Part shown: piece after piece, positions 4,379 to 8,305 of the stretch
Layout of the letters: each line of letters opens with the position of its first letter
Position numbering within the stretch: position 1 is the stretch's first letter
NCBI GenBank assembly: GCA_003978475.1
Contig: QNZR01000184.1
Location: forward strand, 1 to 8,305
DNA from: Sulfurimonas sp.
Lineage (GTDB): Bacteria; Campylobacterota; Campylobacteria; Campylobacterales; Sulfurimonadaceae
Length of the DNA: 8,305 bases
Reading direction: 5' to 3'
Notes under the pieces: generated by a model
What the model was told of the DNA's origin: nothing
The model's input: the letters and a program-made list of their open reading frames with translations, nothing else
Database searches by the model: none
Program-made: the position numbers and the translations under genes

Positions 4379-6862
4379 CTATACCAAAGTCGGCTGGTCG
4401 CTGCTCTCTTCATCATTCTCATCATCTTCCTCCTCTTTCTTGGGACAGCGGGAGATACTGACGACATCATCACCTTTGACAATATAGACACCGCTGGTGT
4501 TACGGGAGGATTTGGAAATGCTCTGCATATCGACGCGAATCATTTTACCCTCTTTTGTCAGTGCCATCATGTCCATATCTTCGTTAACCATTAACGAGCC
4601 GACAACGGTTTTACCGGTTTTGGCATTGAGTTTCATAGCGATGACTCCGGAGCCGGCACGATTGGTCAGACGATATTCCGCAGCAGTAGTACGTTTACCG
4701 ATACCCTTTTCACTTACGGTTAAAATCTCCTGTTCATCTGAGTCAATAATGTTGGCATCGATGACCACATCACCTTCATGTTTAAACTTGATACCGCGTA
4801 CGCCCCGGGTGCTGCGACCCTGTTCGCGCGTTTTGGCAATATCAAATTTAATACATTGCGCGTATTTGGTCAGAATAAAGAGGTATCGGGTCTCAGCCGT
4901 GGCAATTTGTGCGGTGATGAGCGCGTCGTCATCATCAAGAACAATAGCACGTACACCGTTGCTGCGAATGTTGGAGAATTCACTGAGGTTGGTACGTTTG
5001 ACAATACCGTTTTGGGTAAAGAGCGTTAAAGACTTCTCACTGTTAAAATCGGTAGTAGGAATAATGGAGCAGATCTTCTCATTGGCAACAAGATTAATCA
5101 GGTTGACAACTGCCTTGCCTTTTGCCGTGCGCGAGCCTTCGGGAATGCGATACACTTTCAGCCAGTGGAGCTGTCCGCGGTCGGTAACAAAGAGAAGGGT
5201 ATCGTGCGTATTACATGTAAAAAAGCTCTCTATGAAATCATCTTCGTAAGTAGTGACGGCCGTTTTTCCTTTACCGCCGCGCCGCTGTTTCTCATAACTG
5301 GTGAGCGGTACCCGCTTAATATAGCCGCGATGTGTGATGGTGACTACCATGGGTTCGTTGGGAATGAGATCTTCAATATCAATGTCATCATAGTTGTCTT
5401 CAATGTCGGTACGGCGTTCATCGATAAGAGTCTCTGCTACCTCTCGAAGCTCCTCTTTGATGATGTCTTTGAGTACGGACTCGCTTTTTAGGATACTCTC
5501 CAAATACGCAATAGTCTTTAGCAGTTCTTGAAGTTCGTTCTCAATTTTTTCACGCTCCAGACCGGTGAGTTTTTGCAAACGCATATCTAAAATGGCCTGT
5601 GCCTGAATTGCGGAGAAATCAAAGGTCTCTATGAGACCCTCTTTGGCACTTTCGGTATCTTTTGAGGCACGAATGAGTTTAATGATGGCATCAATATGAT
5701 CGAGTGCTTTTTTCAGACCCTCTAAAATGTGCGCTTTGGCTTTGGCTTTTTCCAGATCGAAAATCGTGCGACGGATAATCACGGTTTTTCGGTGGTTGAT
5801 GAAGTTGGTTAAAATATCCAAAAGCGAGAAGACATGCGGCTCCTGATTTAAAATAGCCAGCATAATAATACCAAAAGTGGTCTGCATATTGGTCGATTTA
5901 AAGAGATTGTTCAAGACGATTTCGCTCATAGCGTCACGTTTGAGTTCAATAACGACGCGGATACCCTCCCGGTCACTCTCATCACGAATTTCGGAAATGC
6001 CTTCAACCTGTTTGTCTTTGACAAGATTGGCAATGTTTTCAATCAGGCGGGCTTTATTGACCATATAGGGGAGTTCGTCAATGACAATAACATCTTTGTT
6101 CCCCTTTTTTTCAATGTGGGTTTTGGCACGTACTTTAATGCGTCCACGACCGCTTTCATAAGCATCCAAAATCCCTTTTTTACCGTAAATAATGCCTCCT
6201 GTCGGGAAATCCGGTGCTTTGATATACTCCATAATGTCAATTAAAGAGGCATCGGGATGGTCAATAAAATGGATGGTCGCATCAATGACTTCTTTGGGAT
6301 TGTGCGGCGGAATATTGGTTGCCATACCGACGGCAATACCGGATGAGCCGTTAATCAGCAGATTGGGCACTCGTGTGGGCAAAACGGTGGGCTCTTGCGT
6401 GGTGCCGTCATAGTTGTCAATCATGCTAACGGTATTTTTTTCCAAATCTTTGAGGAGTTCTCCGGCATATTTGGTCATACGGGCTTCGGTATAACGCATG
6501 GCTGCGGCATTGTCACCGTCAACCGAACCAAAGTTCCCCTGGCCGTCCACCAGCATGGCACGCATGGAAAAGGGCTGTGCCATTCGCACCAAAGCATCAT
6601 AAACCGCGGTATCTCCGTGCGGATGATACTGACCGATGACATCTCCGACGATACGGGCCGATTTTTTGTATTTGGCTCCGGCAGAGAGATTGAGCTTGTC
6701 CATGGCATAGAGAATACGTCGATGAACCGGTTTGAGTCCATCACGGACATCCGGAAGTGCCCGACCGATAATGACACTCATGGAGTAGTCAAGGTAACTC
6801 TCTTTGAGTGTATCTTCGATATTAATATTGTCAATTTCGCTGTTGTCTAACAGATCATTCAT
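4379..6862 (-). CDS. gyrA: DNA gyrase subunit A
   Basis: GyrA is the breakage-reunion subunit of DNA gyrase (GyrA2GyrB2), which introduces negative supercoils using ATP. The complete 827-residue protein shows the N-terminal DNA-cleavage domain with the quinolone-resistance region IGQYHPHGDTAVYDA (76-90) and catalytic Tyr124 in AAMRYTEAR. A helical coiled-coil section and a C-terminal beta-pinwheel follow, with the GyrA box QRRGGKG (526-532), which separates gyrase from topoisomerase IV ParC. An acidic tail occupies about 808-823 (KKEEEDDENDEESSDQ). Thr85 and Asp89 match the Campylobacter Thr86/Asp90 positions and look like the quinolone-sensitive state. The ATG at 6862 has GAGG 8 nt upstream. 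It is the first gene of the minus-strand block that continues into flgP. Confidence 0.98.
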   Translation of the reverse strand: MNDLLDNSEIDNINIEDTLKESYLDYSMSVIIGRALPDVRDGLKPVHRRILYAMDKLNLSAGAKYKKSARIVGDVIGQYHPHGDTAVYDALVRMAQPFSMRAMLVDGQGNFGSVDGDNAAAMRYTEARMTKYAGELLKDLEKNTVSMIDNYDGTTQEPTVLPTRVPNLLINGSSGIAVGMATNIPPHNPKEVIDATIHFIDHPDASLIDIMEYIKAPDFPTGGIIYGKKGILDAYESGRGRIKVRAKTHIEKKGNKDVIVIDELPYMVNKARLIENIANLVKDKQVEGISEIRDESDREGIRVVIELKRDAMSEIVLNNLFKSTNMQTTFGIIMLAILNQEPHVFSLLDILTNFINHRKTVIIRRTIFDLEKAKAKAHILEGLKKALDHIDAIIKLIRASKDTESAKEGLIETFDFSAIQAQAILDMRLQKLTGLEREKIENELQELLKTIAYLESILKSESVLKDIIKEELREVAETLIDERRTDIEDNYDDIDIEDLIPNEPMVVTITHRGYIKRVPLTSYEKQRRGGKGKTAVTTYEDDFIESFFTCNTHDTLLFVTDRGQLHWLKVYRIPEGSRTAKGKAVVNLINLVANEKICSIIPTTDFNSEKSLTLFTQNGIVKRTNLSEFSNIRSNGVRAIVLDDDDALITAQIATAETRYLFILTKYAQCIKFDIAKTREQGRSTRGVRGIKFKHEGDVVIDANIIDSDEQEILTVSEKGIGKRTTAAEYRLTNRAGSGVIAMKLNAKTGKTVVGSLMVNEDMDMMALTKEGKMIRVDMQSISKSSRNTSGVYIVKGDDVVSISRCPKKEEEDDENDEESSDQPTLV

Positions 6863-6894
6863 TGAACCTACCTCATTTAAAGTAAAATTGGGTG

Positions 6895-6900
6895 ATTTTA
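6895..6900 (-). promoter_or_regulatory. Candidate gyrA promoter -10 element
   Basis: On the minus strand the spacer reads AGATAAAATCACC. TAAAAT matches the TATAAT consensus at five of six positions and lies 33 nt upstream of the gyrA ATG, which would give a leader of about 25 nt. No good -35 is present at 16-18 nt, which is common for Campylobacterota housekeeping promoters. The spacer is AT-rich, so a chance match is possible. Confidence 0.35.
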
Positions 6901-6957
6901 TCTATTTTTGACTTAAGATTAGGTTTATTTGACAATTTGAAATAAATAATAACTGTG

Positions 6958-6963
6958 TATAAT
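6958..6963 (+). promoter_or_regulatory. Perfect TATAAT -10 just upstream of the methyltransferase ATG
   Basis: A perfect TATAAT ends 6 nt before the ATG at 6970. A TTGAAA (6937-6942) lies 15 nt upstream of it, and a perfect TTGACA (6929-6934) lies 23 nt upstream, too far to pair normally. Transcription would start at about the A of the ATG, giving a leaderless mRNA. This agrees with the absence of any Shine-Dalgarno before that ATG. Confidence 0.45.
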
Positions 6964-6969
6964 TCTTTT

Positions 6970-7614
6970 ATGAATGTATTATGTCCGTTGTGTTCGAGTG
7001 CGCATCACCATTTTTTTTGTCGTGATGAGATGCGGGAGTACCGTCACTGTTTTACATGTAAATTGGTGTTTGTTCCTGAGCGATTTCACATGGATGCCGC
7101 GGCAGAGAAAGTGCGGTATGACCTTCATACCAATACTCCCGACGATGCTGCTTACCGAAAATTTTTGTATCGCATGTTCGCTCCCATGCGGGAGCGTACG
7201 GCACAACAGAGTGACGGGCTTGATTTTGGTTCGGGTCCGGGACCTACCTTGTCATTGATGTTCGAAGAGTGTGGCTATCATATGCAGATTTATGATTGCT
7301 TTTATGCTCATGATGAACGGGTATTTGACAGGCAGTATGACTTTATTACCGCGACCGAGGTTGTAGAGCATCTACACCGCCCCTGGGTCGAATTGAACCG
7401 ACTGTGGTGTTGTCTGAAGCCCGGAGGATTGTTGGGAATTATGACGAGCCGTTACGACAGTGTCGAGCATTTTAACCGCTGGCATTACAAACGCGACCCG
7501 ACCCATGTTCTCTTTTTTTCTACTGAGAGTTTTATGTGGATTTCTCGGCGGTGGAAAGCAGAGCTTGAGGTGATTGACAACGATATTGTCATCTTGCGTA
7601 AATGTACGGTATGA
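6970..7614 (+). CDS. Class I SAM-dependent methyltransferase with N-terminal zinc ribbon
   Basis: A 214-residue predicted cytoplasmic methyltransferase of unknown substrate. Residues 5-8 (CPLC) and 27-30 (CFTC) form two CxxC pairs typical of a small zinc ribbon. The Rossmann-type SAM domain follows: motif I LDFGSGPG (84-91), an acidic end of strand 2 at Asp109, the ATEVVEHLHRPW block (~128-139), KPGG (150-153), and a HYKRDPTHVLFFS segment typical of the Methyltransf_23-like group. An in-frame GTG at 6955 exists, but the ATG at 6970 is better placed relative to the first CxxC pair. It has no ribosome-binding site and a TATAAT just upstream. An eight-T run (7011-7018) falls at codons 14-17. It is divergent from gyrA and 88 nt ahead of amt; neither neighbour indicates its substrate. 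The enzyme class is confident; the specific role is not known. Confidence 0.85.
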   Translation: MNVLCPLCSSAHHHFFCRDEMREYRHCFTCKLVFVPERFHMDAAAEKVRYDLHTNTPDDAAYRKFLYRMFAPMRERTAQQSDGLDFGSGPGPTLSLMFEECGYHMQIYDCFYAHDERVFDRQYDFITATEVVEHLHRPWVELNRLWCCLKPGGLLGIMTSRYDSVEHFNRWHYKRDPTHVLFFSTESFMWISRRWKAELEVIDNDIVILRKCTV

Positions 7615-7691
7615 TTAAAATTTATACAATCGACCAGGGAGTGTTGTGATGATTTTTACTTATACTTAGGGCATCCAAAATTCTATAATTG

Positions 7692-7697
7692 AAGGAG
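7692..7697 (+). promoter_or_regulatory. Strong Shine-Dalgarno fixing a GTG start for amt
   Basis: AAGGAG is followed by 5 nt and then GTG at 7703-7705. No ATG occurs in frame before codon 16 (MLF, inside the first membrane helix), so the GTG is the start. Confidence 0.8.
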
Positions 7698-7702
7698 ACG
7701 AA

Positions 7703-8305
7703 GTGGAAAACTTCGCTGATGTTCAGTATATACTGACAAGCTTTTTAATGCTCTTTGCCGGAGCGCTGGTCATGTGGATGGCTGCCGGATTTGCCATGCT
7801 TGAAGCCGGGTTGACCCGTACTAAAAACAATGTGGTGATTTTAATTAAAAACATTGTTTTATACTCTATTGCCTGTATTGTTTATTATGTGATCGGATAT
7901 AATTTAATGTACGGCGGTGAGGGTGCGTTTATGGGAGATATCGCATTTGCGCTAAGCGGCATTACTTACGATGACCACTCGTTAATGGCCGATTTTTTCT
8001 TTCAGGTTGTGTTTGTTGCAACGGCATCATCGGTAATCTCGGGAGTGGTTGCCGAACGCATGAAGCTGTGGCCGTTTCTCATTTTTGTAGTTATTCTTTC
8101 GGGCTTTATTTACCCGATTCAGGGACACTGGTCATGGGGCGGGTCTAACCTGGGCGGTTTCATGGAAGGCTTTTCCGATTTTGCCGGTTCGACCATTGTG
8201 CACTCTGTCGGTGGCTGGGCGGCACTGGCGGGAGTACTGCTTTTAGGTGCACGTAAAGGAAAATATACCAAAGACGGCAAAGTCCGTCCGATTATGGGAT
8301 CAAAC
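7703..8305 (+). CDS. amt: Ammonium transporter Amt, 5' 201 codons (runs off right edge)
   Basis: Amt/MEP/Rh family channel that moves ammonium across the inner membrane for nitrogen assimilation. The visible half begins at GTG and reads MENFADVQYILTSFLMLFAG. The first helix holds MWMAAGFAMLEAGLTRTKN (24-42), a family signature. Further helices include FFFQVVFVATASSVISGVVAER (split here as FFFQVVFVAT and ISGVVAER, 98-119) with the phenylalanine-gate region, HWSWGGS (142-148, a tryptophan at the outer ammonium site), and SDFAGSTIVHSVGGWAALAG with Asp159 and His167 matching E. coli AmtB Asp160 and His168. Family members are about 400 residues, so roughly half is present. In many bacteria a GlnK/PII gene is adjacent; none is seen on the left side, and the right side is outside the window. 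I see no convincing promoter or sigma-54 site in the 88-nt gap before it. Confidence 0.95.
   Translation, partial: MENFADVQYILTSFLMLFAGALVMWMAAGFAMLEAGLTRTKNNVVILIKNIVLYSIACIVYYVIGYNLMYGGEGAFMGDIAFALSGITYDDHSLMADFFFQVVFVATASSVISGVVAERMKLWPFLIFVVILSGFIYPIQGHWSWGGSNLGGFMEGFSDFAGSTIVHSVGGWAALAGVLLLGARKGKYTKDGKVRPIMGSN

Noticed and set aside
4497..5249. Long 250-codon plus-strand frame opposite gyrA
   Set aside because: It lies wholly inside gyrA on the other strand; its Ser/Arg/Leu-rich content is typical of a shadow frame, and no ribosome site precedes it.
7649..7669. Six-codon ORF (ATG to TAG) ahead of amt with a GGGAG upstream
   Set aside because: Too short to support; no overlap or coupling with the amt start and nothing else marks it as translated.
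7684..7689. TATAAT as the amt promoter
   Set aside because: Transcription would begin at about 7696, inside the AAGGAG ribosome site, destroying it. No -35 is visible at normal spacing.
1..8305. CRISPR array, tRNA or rRNA gene, insertion sequence, toxin-antitoxin or defence system
   Set aside because: No spaced direct repeats, cloverleaf sequence, transposase motifs or terminal repeats were seen on either strand.

Overview
The window looks like part of a Campylobacterota (Epsilonproteobacteria) chromosome, with about 0.9 kb of unrelated sequence joined to its left end. Two things support this. First, one strand carries gyrA, an LPP20-type lipoprotein gene, a small exported-protein gene, an NtrC-type regulator gene and asd in a row; from memory this is the gyrA-flgP-flgQ-flgR-asd order of Campylobacter jejuni. 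Second, the protein details fit: GyrA has Thr at the E. coli Ser83 position, and FlgR has a weak DNA-binding end. The Amt gene and the moderate GC content suggest a free-living Sulfurimonas- or Sulfurovum-like organism rather than a host-adapted one, but that is inference.

Layout. Bases 2-~931 (+) are a GMP synthase (guaA) fragment with no start and no C-terminal ~100 residues. Its base composition jumps near base 758, from AT-rich to about 70% GC. At ~914-931 it runs head-on into the truncated 3' part of a UPF0114/YqhA-type membrane protein gene (-). From there to base 6862 one compact minus-strand block reads gyrA > flgP > flgQ > flgR > asd > yqhA. It has a 47-nt gap after gyrA, a 52-nt flgP/flgQ overlap, 14 nt between flgQ and flgR, and a TGATG overlap between asd and yqhA. 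Diverging from gyrA across a ~107-nt AT-rich spacer are a small zinc-ribbon SAM methyltransferase (6970-7614, +) and, 88 nt later, the first 201 codons of an ammonium transporter (7703-8305, +) that runs off the right edge.

How the genes work together. GyrA supercoils DNA. FlgP and FlgQ are, in C. jejuni, outer-membrane and periplasmic proteins needed for motility (FlgP builds the basal disk). FlgR is the sigma-54 activator, partnered with the FlgS kinase, that switches on rod and hook genes. Asd makes aspartate semialdehyde for lysine, diaminopimelate, threonine and methionine synthesis. Amt imports ammonium.

I found no CRISPR array, RNA gene, insertion sequence, defence system or other clearly new system. 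The main oddities are the three-part composition of the left end, overlapping or coupled translation starts in the flagellar block, a degenerate FlgR recognition helix and a possibly leaderless methyltransferase transcript.
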